In this document: positions 1 through 7,874 of the stretch, one piece after another
How the letters are laid out: each line of letters begins with the position of its first letter
How positions within the stretch are numbered: position 1 is the stretch's first letter
From: DMER64 sp964554535
Lineage (GTDB): Bacteria; Bacteroidota; Bacteroidia; Bacteroidales; UBA932
Direction of reading: 5' to 3'
Length of the DNA: 64,000 nt
Assembly (NCBI GenBank): GCA_964554535.1
Contig: CAZKPB010000004.1
Location: forward strand, 52,402-116,401
Notes under the pieces: generated by a model
The model's database searches: none
What the model saw: only the letters and a program-made list of their open reading frames with translations
Told to the model about the DNA's origin: nothing
Program-made: the position numbers and the translations under genes

Positions 1-1999
1 CCAGAGACAATTGGTCCTGAATCAGTTTGAAGGCGTGGTTTCCGTCCAGCAACCGGGCCCATAGCGTCACCTTCCAGCCCATAGACCAGCCGGTGGAAGC
101 GTCGGTACGGTGAATCAGCACCGTTTTGGCGGCGGCGGCCAATTCGGGGGTGCGTAAGGGGGAAATCTGGTTGGAGGGATATAGTCCGTATAAATGCGAT
201 ACGTGACGGTGATTGTCTTTGGGATTGTCAATATCCGCCATCCACTCTTGCAACTGTCCGTAATTACCTATCTGCATGGGCGGCAACTGGGGAATATAGG
301 CCAGCAGCGAATCGGCAAAGTCGCGGTCACAATCCAGCACGCGCGCGGCGGCGGCCGTACGGGTAAACAGGTCGTAAACCAGCTGGTTGTCCATGGTAGT
401 ACCGGCCGAGAGGGAAGAAGCGTAGCCGAGCGGGGTGTTCTCGGGCGATAAGGACGGAACCACCACCCACCAGCCGTTTTTGGGATCCCTGACCAAAAAA
501 TCTTTCAGGAACAGAGCCGCCCCCTTGAGTACGGGGTACCTCTTTTCCAAGGATTCCTTGTTGCCGCTGTACAGGTACTCCTCCCATATCTGCTGGCTCA
601 ACCACGCGCCGCCCATGGGCCAGGTGCCCCACAGCGGGCCGTCCACGGCCCCGGTGGTGCGCCAGATGTCGGTGTTGTGATGCGCTACCCAGCCTCGGCA
701 ATTATACATGTCGCGGGCGGTTTGCTCTCCGGCGGCGGAAAGCTCTTCTATCAGGGTCCAGAAGGGCTCCAGGGTCTGGGGCAGATGGGTGGGCAAAGCG
801 GGCCAGTAGTTCATCTCGGTATTGATGTTGATGGTGTATTTGCTGTCCCAGGAAGGCATCAACTGGGCGTTCCAAATGCCTTGCAGGTTAGCGGGCTGGC
901 CACCCGGTTGCGACGAAGAAATAAGCAGGTAGCGGCCAAACTGAAAGTAGAGCGCCACCAGGGAAGGGTCAAGGGTTTGCTTGAAATCCTTGATTCTTTG
1001 GTCCGTATTGACAAACGCCACGGAGTCGGGCAGCGACGGGGCGCCGTCAAGGGTCAAGGACACGGTATGGAACTGGCTGCCGTAGCGTTGACTGTGAGCG
1101 GCCTTTTCTTTATCATAACTCACTTCCAGCGCTTTAGCCATTAATTGAGCCGTCATTTGGACAGGATCTCCTTCCAGCGTCCGGTAGTCCTTATGGTTGG
1201 TGGCCGAGACAATGTACAGCATCGCCTCGCGGGCTCCGGTAAGGGTTATTTTACCGTCCTTTGAGGACAACCGGCCGCAATTTCCGGCTACCCGCACACG
1301 CGTGGCAAACTGCACCTTGCCCTCAATGCCTTCACAGTCGCCGGAGACCCCTTGCACCAACAGCTCTTGCGGCGATTCGTTGGTCACCGTCACTTTTTGC
1401 GGGCTTTCAAACAACACCGAAAAATCCAGGGCCTTCTTCCGGGAAGCCTCCAGTTTGATCACCACCACGTTGTTTGAGAAAGAGGCAAAAAACTCCTGAG
1501 AATAGTGCACGTCGTTTACCCGGTATGCTATATGGGCCACTGCCTTGTCTATATCCAGTTCTCTGGTGAAACCGGTGTATTCCTTGTGGCCGGGAAATGC
1601 CAGCACTACCGTACCCACCGGCTGGAAAGGCATTCCGTGGGCCGTGGGGGAAATGAGGTGCCCCTGGGTCAGCCGGGTGGCTTCCTCCAAGCGACCGGCA
1701 AATATGGCTTCCCTGATTTCCGGCAAGGCCTCGGCCGCGCCGGGGTTGTCGTTGCGGTGAGGTCCTCCGCCCCAAAGCGAGGTTTCATTCAGTTGCACGC
1801 GCAACGAATCCACGGGACCGTATATCATGGCTCCCTGCAGGCCGTTGCCCACCATGAGGCCTTCTGTCCAGACCTGGGCGGGATAGTCGTATTGCAATTT
1901 CAACAACGACGCGGGGTCTTCCGGCTTGGAGGCGCAGGAAGACAGCAGACATACGGACAACAGGCACAGAAGTGCACAGACAGACAAGTGGTTTTTCAT
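1..1999 (-). CDS. GH95 family alpha-L-fucosidase lipoprotein (3' end beyond window)
   Basis: Likely inverting alpha-1,2-L-fucosidase (or alpha-L-galactosidase) of GH95, releasing terminal fucose from host glycans. The start at 1999 gives a lipoprotein signal with lipobox LSSC (Cys22). Family landmarks are NETSLWGGGPHRND near residue 70, NTEMNYWPA near 395, SPEN near 519 (the family's general-acid Glu lies in this motif) and TGWSMGWK near 635. About 666 codons are visible; the family runs about 750-800 residues, so the C-terminal barrel end and beta-domain lie outside the window. It is divergent from the M48 gene, with a TAAATTTG element 36 bases upstream. Family assignment is firm; the exact sugar specificity is not determinable here. 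Confidence 0.9.
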   Translation of the reverse strand, partial: MKNHLSVCALLCLLSVCLLSSCASKPEDPASLLKLQYDYPAQVWTEGLMVGNGLQGAMIYGPVDSLRVQLNETSLWGGGPHRNDNPGAAEALPEIREAIFAGRLEEATRLTQGHLISPTAHGMPFQPVGTVVLAFPGHKEYTGFTRELDIDKAVAHIAYRVNDVHYSQEFFASFSNNVVVIKLEASRKKALDFSVLFESPQKVTVTNESPQELLVQGVSGDCEGIEGKVQFATRVRVAGNCGRLSSKDGKITLTGAREAMLYIVSATNHKDYRTLEGDPVQMTAQLMAKALEVSYDKEKAAHSQRYGSQFHTVSLTLDGAPSLPDSVAFVNTDQRIKDFKQTLDPSLVALYFQFGRYLLISSSQPGGQPANLQGIWNAQLMPSWDSKYTININTEMNYWPALPTHLPQTLEPFWTLIEELSAAGEQTARDMYNCRGWVAHHNTDIWRTTGAVDGPLWGTWPMGGAWLSQQIWEEYLYSGNKESLEKRYPVLKGAALFLKDFLVRDPKNGWWVVVPSLSPENTPLGYASSLSAGTTMDNQLVYDLFTRTAAAARVLDCDRDFADSLLAYIPQLPPMQIGNYGQLQEWMADIDNPKDNHRHVSHLYGLYPSNQISPLRTPELAAAAKTVLIHRTDASTGWSMGWKVTLWARLLDGNHAFKLIQDQLSL

Positions 2000-2034
2000 A
2001 TAGATAGATTAAGGTTAAGTTTCTTTAACGCGCT

Positions 2035-2042
2035 CAAATTTA
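2035..2042 (-). promoter_or_regulatory. Bacteroidota -7 element for the GH95 gene
   Basis: TAAATTTG on the minus strand matches TAnnTTTG and sits 36 bases before the GH95 start. No clear -33 TTTG is seen at the usual spacing. Confidence 0.45.
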
Positions 2043-2063
2043 CTAATGAAGAAAAAAAAAACC

Positions 2064-2071
2064 TAGTTTTG
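2064..2071 (+). promoter_or_regulatory. Bacteroidota -7 element for the M48 peptidase gene
   Basis: TAGTTTTG matches TAnnTTTG. It predicts transcription starting near 2075, about 30 bases before the ATG. It lies back to back with the GH95 element in a 106-base divergent intergenic region. Confidence 0.45.
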
Positions 2072-2105
2072 TGAAAGAATTCTATGCCATTAACCTTTAT
2101 TATTT

Positions 2106-2927
2106 ATGAAAAATTTAAAACACCTTCTTCTTGTACTGCCTATGGTCGCCCTGCTGTGCGCCTGCAGTACCGCCGCCTTTACCGGACGGCAACAGGTTCT
2201 CCTTTACTCCGATACGGAAATCTCCGCATTGGCCGATGATTCCTATGCTTCTTTTATGGACACCACCAAACTTTCCGCCAATACCGCCACCACCAAACTC
2301 GTTCAGACCGTGGGGCAGAAAATGGCCGTGGGTCTGGCCGCCTACCTCCAGGGTATGGGCAAAACCGAATACCTCAACGGATTGAGCTGGGAATTCAAAC
2401 TGGTGGCTGACCAGGCGGTCAACGCGTTCTGCCTGCCCAACGGAAAAATTATTCTGTACGACGGCATTATGAAGTACGCCAACAACCCCACATACGTAGC
2501 CGTAGTCATTGGTCACGAGATGGGTCATGCCATTGCCCGCCACGGGAATGAGCGCATGAGCGAACAAGCCATGATTGAAGGCGTGGGCAATGTAGCCCGT
2601 CAGGTATTGGCCGGCACCCAGATGGGAAAGAGTCAGACCAAGATGGAGGTATTTGACAAGGCGTTTGCCATTGGTTCCAACGTCGGGCTGCTGCTGCCTT
2701 TCTCGCGCAAGCAGGAATATGAAGCCGACGAGATTGGCCTGTACATTATGGCCCTAGCCGGGTACGACGTATATCAGACTCCTACCTTCTGGAGCAATAT
2801 GACAGGGGCCAACCAGTCTTCTTCTTTTGACTTTTTGAGCACCCACCCCGCCGACGCCAAACGAATAGCCGCCATATCGGAAAAATTGGACGTGGCCGCT
2901 ACCTTCTACCGCGAAAGCAAAGAATAA
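2106..2927 (+). CDS. M48 family zinc metallopeptidase lipoprotein
   Basis: Periplasmic or outer-membrane-anchored zinc endopeptidase of the LoiP/YcaL/BepA type, likely involved in envelope protein quality control. The 273-residue protein has a lipobox LCAC (Cys20), the zinc motif HEMGH at 137-141 and the third ligand in EYEAD (Glu204). There are no TPR repeats, so it resembles LoiP/YcaL more than BepA. It is monocistronic: its own promoter motif lies upstream and an intrinsic terminator follows directly. The substrate is unknown. Confidence 0.9.
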   Translation: MKNLKHLLLVLPMVALLCACSTAAFTGRQQVLLYSDTEISALADDSYASFMDTTKLSANTATTKLVQTVGQKMAVGLAAYLQGMGKTEYLNGLSWEFKLVADQAVNAFCLPNGKIILYDGIMKYANNPTYVAVVIGHEMGHAIARHGNERMSEQAMIEGVGNVARQVLAGTQMGKSQTKMEVFDKAFAIGSNVGLLLPFSRKQEYEADEIGLYIMALAGYDVYQTPTFWSNMTGANQSSSFDFLSTHPADAKRIAAISEKLDVAATFYRESKE

Positions 2928-2948
2928 CTTTTGCCAATAGAAGCGGAC

Positions 2949-2986
2949 AAACGTCCTTCGGAGTGAAATCCGTGGGACGTTTTTTA
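2949..2986 (+). terminator. Intrinsic terminator after M48 gene
   Basis: AACGTCC (2950-2956) pairs with GGACGTT (2975-2981), with a continuing CGGA/TCCG inner stem, followed by a T run. Confidence 0.8.
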
Positions 2987-3019
2987 GTTAGAAATGTTGT
3001 TTGTTGACAAAATGACAAC

Positions 3020-3054
3020 AAAAAAGCCAACCATCTAATATGTAGATAATTGGC
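3020..3054 (-). terminator. Intrinsic terminator after tRNA-Leu
   Basis: On the minus strand GCCAA pairs with TTGGC and ATCT with AGAT, followed by six T. It lies 12 bases past the tRNA-Leu 3' end. Confidence 0.75.
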
Positions 3055-3065
3055 ATTTTATATAG

Positions 3066-3151
3066 TGCTCGGGACGGGAATCGAACCCGTACGGACATTG
3101 CTGTCCACAGGATTTTAAGTCCTGCGTGTCTACCTATTCCACCACCTGAGC
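3066..3151 (-). tRNA. tRNA-Leu (anticodon TAA)
   Basis: The 86-base tRNA has anticodon loop CTTAAAA in a CAGGA/TCCTG stem, a class II long variable arm (GGAC/GTCC) and T-arm ACGGG-TTCGATT-CCCGT. CCA is not encoded. The acceptor arms GCTCAGG and CCCGAGC leave an A-C mismatch at the fifth pair. Confidence 0.93.
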
Positions 3152-3173
3152 CTCCAATGTATTGGGTACCTTC

Positions 3174-3200
3174 AAAAAAACCTCTCTTGCGGAGAGGTTT
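3174..3200 (-). terminator. Intrinsic terminator between tRNA-Gly and tRNA-Leu
   Basis: On the minus strand AACCTCTC pairs with GAGAGGTT (plus-strand arms 3179-3186 and 3192-3199), followed by a T run. It lies immediately after tRNA-Gly, so tRNA-Leu depends on read-through, processing or an unseen promoter. Confidence 0.7.
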
Positions 3201-3202
3201 AG

Positions 3203-3275
3203 AGCGGAAAACGAGATTCGAACTCGCGACCCCAACCTTGGCAAGGTTGTGCTCTACCAACTGAGCTATTTCCGC
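3203..3275 (-). tRNA. tRNA-Gly (anticodon GCC)
   Basis: The 73-base tRNA has acceptor stem GCGGAAA/TTTCCGC, anticodon loop TTGCCAA in a CAACC/GGTTG stem and T-loop TTCGAAT. CCA is not encoded. It is first in a two-tRNA minus-strand unit. Confidence 0.95.
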
Positions 3276-3286
3276 GTTAGGGACTG

Positions 3287-3317
3287 CAAATGTACAACAT
3301 TTTTTTTTCTCTCCAAA
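3287..3317 (-). promoter_or_regulatory. Full -33/-7 promoter for the tRNA-Gly gene
   Basis: On the minus strand TTTG (plus 3314-3317), exactly 19 bases of spacer, then TACATTTG (plus 3287-3294). This is the complete Bacteroidota housekeeping promoter consensus. It predicts a start about eight bases before the tRNA 5' end. Confidence 0.8.
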
Positions 3318-3393
3318 TACTAACACTTTTTTTTGGACAATCACCATTTAGTTGATTTATACGAAATGTCCGGTCGGTTGCAAAAACAGCCTT

Positions 3394-3401
3394 TAGGTTT
3401 G
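3394..3401 (+). promoter_or_regulatory. -7 element for the fimbrial operon
   Basis: TAGGTTTG matches TAnnTTTG, about 50 bases before the fimbrillin ATG. No clear -33 element is seen. Confidence 0.4.
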
Positions 3402-3452
3402 CGCAGTGTTTCCAAACTATTTATTCATTATCAACTTTTAATTCATCAAGCC

Positions 3453-4505
3453 ATGAGAAAAAAAATGTGGTTCCCCCTGCTGGCAACGGTTGCCGCAGTA
3501 TGCACCGCTTCCGGTTGTGACCAGGAGGCCCCCGAAATTCAAAACACAAAAGGCCGTCTGGCCCTCACCGTCATCACCGACGCAGTACAGACAAAGGTCA
3601 CCGATGCCCAAACAGATAAAGACCAGGCTTTGCATTCGTTGGATATCTTTATATTCAACGACAACAACGACTCACGCAAAGGAAAACTGGACGCTCACTT
3701 TTCCATTCCCCCGGAAGATGCAACGAATAATCCGGTCCATCTGACCGTCACACAGGGCTCCAAAATCATCTATGTAATAGCCAACGCCACCCAACTTAAC
3801 GACACGGACCATAAAATCAGCTGGACCGGCGTAACCGACCTCACCGCGTTTCTGGCGAAAACGGTATTGTTGACACAAGAAGAAATGGGTAACTACTTTA
3901 TGTGGGGCACCGACAGTTCCACCGTCCCCGGCTCTGGTACCGGCACGGCCACCATCAACCTCTCGCGCCTGATAAGCCGCGTAAAACTGAATTCCCTGCA
4001 AACCGATTTTACAGGCACCGCCTATGAAGGGACCGAACTCAAAGAAATCAGGGCTTTCCTTGTGAATGTCACGGGCAGCCGCACCCTCACCGGAGGCGTC
4101 CCGGCCACCCCTGTGGTGCTTAACCACGGTGGGTGTGTCAGTGCCGATCTGGCCGCCATGCGCATACCCGATGCCTTGGCCGAGGAACTCGGCTCCCAGC
4201 CTGCCGGCACCCCAATGAGTGCCTCGCGGTATTTTTTTGCCTATGCCAATCCGCTGGAGCAGGAAAGCGAGGGAAACTCGTTTACCCGCTTGGTGATAGA
4301 AGCCAAGTTTGCGGCAGACGACCCGGCCGTGTATTATCCCATTAACATTCCCGGCCTGGAACCCAATGCCACCTATTCCTACAGCGTAACCATCAAACGC
4401 CCGGGAACCCTCACACCGGACGAACCCATCCAATACGGCAGCATAGATGTTACCCTGACGGTAAATCCATGGACGGAAAAAACGGATACTCCTCTGGAAT
4501 TCTAA
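3453..4505 (+). CDS. FimA/Mfa1-type fimbrillin (major fimbrial subunit family)
   Basis: A type V pilus subunit of Bacteroidales, exported as a lipoprotein and assembled on the outer surface after proteolytic trimming. The 350-residue form starts at 3453; an in-frame upstream start at 3333 would bury the signal peptide. Lipobox TASGC gives Cys22. The N-domain has the family pattern LALTVITD then DIFIFNDN, a GSKIIYVIANAT strand, and SRLISRVKLNSLQ, where the R-V-K core is typical of this fold. The C-terminal segment DVTLTVNPW would be the donor strand region. Arg35 is a possible maturation site (inference). It is followed 16 bases later by a second fimbria-associated gene. Confidence 0.82.
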   Translation: MRKKMWFPLLATVAAVCTASGCDQEAPEIQNTKGRLALTVITDAVQTKVTDAQTDKDQALHSLDIFIFNDNNDSRKGKLDAHFSIPPEDATNNPVHLTVTQGSKIIYVIANATQLNDTDHKISWTGVTDLTAFLAKTVLLTQEEMGNYFMWGTDSSTVPGSGTGTATINLSRLISRVKLNSLQTDFTGTAYEGTELKEIRAFLVNVTGSRTLTGGVPATPVVLNHGGCVSADLAAMRIPDALAEELGSQPAGTPMSASRYFFAYANPLEQESEGNSFTRLVIEAKFAADDPAVYYPINIPGLEPNATYSYSVTIKRPGTLTPDEPIQYGSIDVTLTVNPWTEKTDTPLEF

Positions 4506-4521
4506 CGCTCAAAAGGCCATT

Positions 4522-6822
4522 ATGAAGCAAATAGTACTCCTCATACTTTTGTTGGGGCTCCTCTTCGCGCGCTGTGTGCCCGCCGCCGAGACGGCGCCGC
4601 CGGGGCGTGAAGCGGATGCCACACAGGTAACCCTGCAGTTTGGGGTGGCCGGAAGTCCCTCTAAAGGATGGGCCGTGGACCCCCACCTCCTGTCCAACAT
4701 AAACGTATACGCCTTTTACTCAAAAACAGGACAACCGGCAGACTATCAATATCTTGACGGACAGACCGAATGCCGGATGAAACTGAGCGCAGGGAACAGT
4801 TATACATTTTATACCATTGCCAACACCGGCAGATTGGGCGCACAAAGCAGGACGCAAGTAGCAGGGTACCGTCATACGATAGCACAGGCATCGGATTTGG
4901 CCGGAAACGGAGGGTTGCTACTGTGCGGGCAACTTACCGCCACGATATCCCGTGATGACGTATTGCCGCTCACTTTGGCACGTGCCACCGCGCGCATACA
5001 ACTGAGCGTGGACACCTCGGCCCTGGAAAACGGGACGAGGCTGTCCTTTACAGGAGTCCGTCTGCGGGACGTGGCGGCGCAAGTGGACTGTTTTTCCCCC
5101 TCCCGGGCCACCTCCGCCACCCAACTGTTTTCCACGGGAGCATCTCTTTCCGGGGCCGAACTGGACGCGCTGTACAGTACCGGAGTGTATCTGTACACGT
5201 ATGAAAACCGCCAGGGAACGCTCTTGCCCGACAACACGCAACCGGAACTAAAAGTGCCTCCGACGGCACAACAGGGACTATGCACCTATGTGGAACTGGA
5301 GGCCGATTACGAAAGTGCCCTCCGTCGCGGCACCGTGCGCTACCGATTTTACCCCGGTGCTGACAACCTGACCGATTTTGATCTGGTACGGAACACCAAC
5401 TACCGTATTCACGCCGCGTTTACCGGCAGCGGCATTAACGAAGTCTCTTGGCGGGTGGTTACGGAAGAGTTGTATGACCGACCCCGACAAATTACCGTGC
5501 AACCGGCTTCCTATATCTTTGATGATTACGACCTCCACACCACCCTGCAGGCGGTAGTGGCACCCGCCACGGTATATCCTTCATACGCGGGCCTTACCTG
5601 GCATAGCAGCAATCCATCGGTGGCCTCAGTAAATGAAACCGGCAAAGTGATTTCCCACGCGGAAGGGACGTGCGTCATTACGGCCACCTCAACCGACACT
5701 CCCTCGGTGTACGGGACGGCACAAATCACTGTAAACGCCCCGGTATACTCCCTGCGCATAGTACAGGCCGACTCGGTGCTATACAATGATCCGTACAAAA
5801 CGCAAAGAAGTATCTGGCAGGTGGAATTGACGCCTGCCTCGACGGGATACGAACCCTTGTGGGAAAGCTCTGATCCCGCGGTAGTCTCGGCCTTCAATTA
5901 TCAGACAACCCCATCTGTCTTTACCACGGGAAGCGGAGAGGCCGTAATTACGGCCATACACCCCAAAGACCCGACCCTGAGGGAATCGGTAAGGGTAAGG
6001 GTGGTGCAGCCTGTCATTGAGGTTCATTCAAATACACAGGTTACCATTCCACCCTACGGCACAAGCCACATAAACGCCTCTCTGGTCAACGGGGTTCCTG
6101 GAGACAGCCTGACCTATACGTCTACCATATCTCCACTGGTCAGGGTAGATGCGTCCGGAAAAATCAGTCCCTCCGGCCGAGGCTGTTCAGTAATTGATAT
6201 CCGTGCAAGCCACGCGGTCACACGCCAAATCAAAGTCAGCGTAATTTCAACCGACAACTATATGGAAGAGGATTATACTTTAAGTGAGTTCCTTGATGGC
6301 AAGGTAAACGAAAATGACTCCTTATACAGTTGGAGGAAGGACCGGAATGAGCCCATGCTATATTACTACAACAAGGCCAACGGCCTCTTTACCGGCTACG
6401 AAATAAACTCTTTGCCTAACATAACGTTCAAACGCATCTCGGGATCCGTCAATTATATGACGTTAACCGCAAAGACACCCGTCTGTGAGTTGTTTAAGTT
6501 GCTGTACATAGACATAGAGAACCTGAGCGTCACGACCACCATCTATACTCACTATAGGGCAACTGCCGTACCTCTGTACTGCCAACCCTCCAATCCGCAA
6601 CTATCACTGGCCATAGGACAATCCGCCGAAATGGAATATACCACCAATAACAACAGCTGGAAGAAAATCATCCGGATGGAGTTGATTTCATCCAATCCGC
6701 AAGTGGCCACTGTAGACAGCTTGGGAAACGTACGGGCACAGAGCCCCGGTACCGCCACCCTGAATATGTATCACCCCACCAGTGGATTACTGCGCACCTG
6801 GCAGGTCACCGTGACGCCCTAG
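4522..6822 (+). CDS. Fimbria-associated protein with DUF4906-like region and Big_2 Ig-like domains
   Basis: A 766-residue surface protein, probably a minor or tip fimbrial component or adhesin partnered with the upstream fimbrillin. Residues about 25-310 resemble the DUF4906/fimbrillin-like module, including LVRNTNYRIHAAF. Residues about 325-570 hold bacterial Ig-like Big_2 repeats (WHSSNPSVASVNETGKV, then WESSDPAVVSAF), and a further copy lies at 690-766 (SSNPQVATVDSLGNV). The signal peptide ends in LLFARC (Cys18) with Arg at -1, an unusual lipobox. Its stop overlaps the convergent pheS stop by four bases. The adhesin role is inferred from the neighbour and the domains. Confidence 0.72.
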   Translation: MKQIVLLILLLGLLFARCVPAAETAPPGREADATQVTLQFGVAGSPSKGWAVDPHLLSNINVYAFYSKTGQPADYQYLDGQTECRMKLSAGNSYTFYTIANTGRLGAQSRTQVAGYRHTIAQASDLAGNGGLLLCGQLTATISRDDVLPLTLARATARIQLSVDTSALENGTRLSFTGVRLRDVAAQVDCFSPSRATSATQLFSTGASLSGAELDALYSTGVYLYTYENRQGTLLPDNTQPELKVPPTAQQGLCTYVELEADYESALRRGTVRYRFYPGADNLTDFDLVRNTNYRIHAAFTGSGINEVSWRVVTEELYDRPRQITVQPASYIFDDYDLHTTLQAVVAPATVYPSYAGLTWHSSNPSVASVNETGKVISHAEGTCVITATSTDTPSVYGTAQITVNAPVYSLRIVQADSVLYNDPYKTQRSIWQVELTPASTGYEPLWESSDPAVVSAFNYQTTPSVFTTGSGEAVITAIHPKDPTLRESVRVRVVQPVIEVHSNTQVTIPPYGTSHINASLVNGVPGDSLTYTSTISPLVRVDASGKISPSGRGCSVIDIRASHAVTRQIKVSVISTDNYMEEDYTLSEFLDGKVNENDSLYSWRKDRNEPMLYYYNKANGLFTGYEINSLPNITFKRISGSVNYMTLTAKTPVCELFKLLYIDIENLSVTTTIYTHYRATAVPLYCQPSNPQLSLAIGQSAEMEYTTNNNSWKKIIRMELISSNPQVATVDSLGNVRAQSPGTATLNMYHPTSGLLRTWQVTVTP

Positions 6823-7856
6823 AATACTTCCGTCTGGAATTCCTGCAGGAAACGCACGTCGTTCTCAAAATAATTACGCAGGTCTTTTACCTGCCATTTG
6901 AGCATTGCAATACGTTCCACACCCATACCAAAGGCAAAGCCGGTATATTCTTCGGGGTCTATACCTGAAGCTTTCAACACGTTGGGATCCACCATTCCGG
7001 CGCCCATAATTTCCAGCCAGCCGGTACCCTTGCAGATGTTGCAGCCCTTGCCTCCGCAAATATTGCAGTTCACGTCCACCTCGGCCGAGGGCTCGGTAAA
7101 AGGAAAATACGAGGGGCGTAGCCTTATCTGCGCCTGAGCTCCGAACATTTCCCGTACAAACAGCAGAATGGACTGTTTGAGGTCGGCAAAAGACACGTTT
7201 TTGTCTACGTAGAGCCCTTCCACCTGATGGAAAATGCAGTGCGCGCGGGCCGATATGGCCTCGTTGCGGAACACCCGGCCCGGGCAGACCACGCGGATGG
7301 GCGGCTTTTCGGCTTCCATAGTGCGTACCTGCACACTGCTGGTATGCGTGCGCAACAAGATGGGGTTATTGGTATCGGTTTTTATGAAAAAAGTATCCTG
7401 CATGTCGCGGGCCGGATGTTCCGGCGGAAAGTTAAGCGCGCTGAACACGTGGTAGTCGTCCTCCACTTCCGGACCTTCCGCCACCGAATAGCCCATTTTA
7501 CGGAAGATTTCAAGAATTTCGTGACGGGTAATGGAAATGGGATGACGTGAGCCCATATGGAGCGCATCGGCCGGTGTGGTAAGGTCTTCTTTGGGAGCAT
7601 TCTGTTCTTGCAACGTCTCTAAGTTTTCACGCAACGCGTTGATTTTTTCAAGCGCCTTGTTTTTTAGCACGTTCATCTTCTGACCCACATCCCTCTTCTG
7701 GTCTTTGTCCACATTCTTGAATTCATCAAACAATTGGGTGATGGAACCCTTTTTACCCAACAGACTAACCCGGATGGCTTCCACTTCCTGCGCCGTACCG
7801 GCTTGGATTTCTTCCAGCTGCGCCATCAATTTTTCTATAGTATCTTTCATTGCCAT
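6819..7856 (-). CDS. pheS: Phenylalanyl-tRNA synthetase alpha subunit
   Basis: Charges tRNA-Phe as the alpha part of an alpha2-beta2 synthetase. The 345-residue protein has the N-terminal coiled coil, the class II motif with ARAHCIFHQVEG, and GFAFGMGVERIAM near the C terminus. Alternative starts at codon 1 or 3 (MAMKD) are equivalent in function. It is last in a minus-strand run, 18 bases after arcA. The beta subunit gene is not in the window. Confidence 0.96.
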   Translation of the reverse strand: MAMKDTIEKLMAQLEEIQAGTAQEVEAIRVSLLGKKGSITQLFDEFKNVDKDQKRDVGQKMNVLKNKALEKINALRENLETLQEQNAPKEDLTTPADALHMGSRHPISITRHEILEIFRKMGYSVAEGPEVEDDYHVFSALNFPPEHPARDMQDTFFIKTDTNNPILLRTHTSSVQVRTMEAEKPPIRVVCPGRVFRNEAISARAHCIFHQVEGLYVDKNVSFADLKQSILLFVREMFGAQAQIRLRPSYFPFTEPSAEVDVNCNICGGKGCNICKGTGWLEIMGAGMVDPNVLKASGIDPEEYTGFAFGMGVERIAMLKWQVKDLRNYFENDVRFLQEFQTEVF

Positions 7857-7874
7857 AATTATATCATTTACTTA

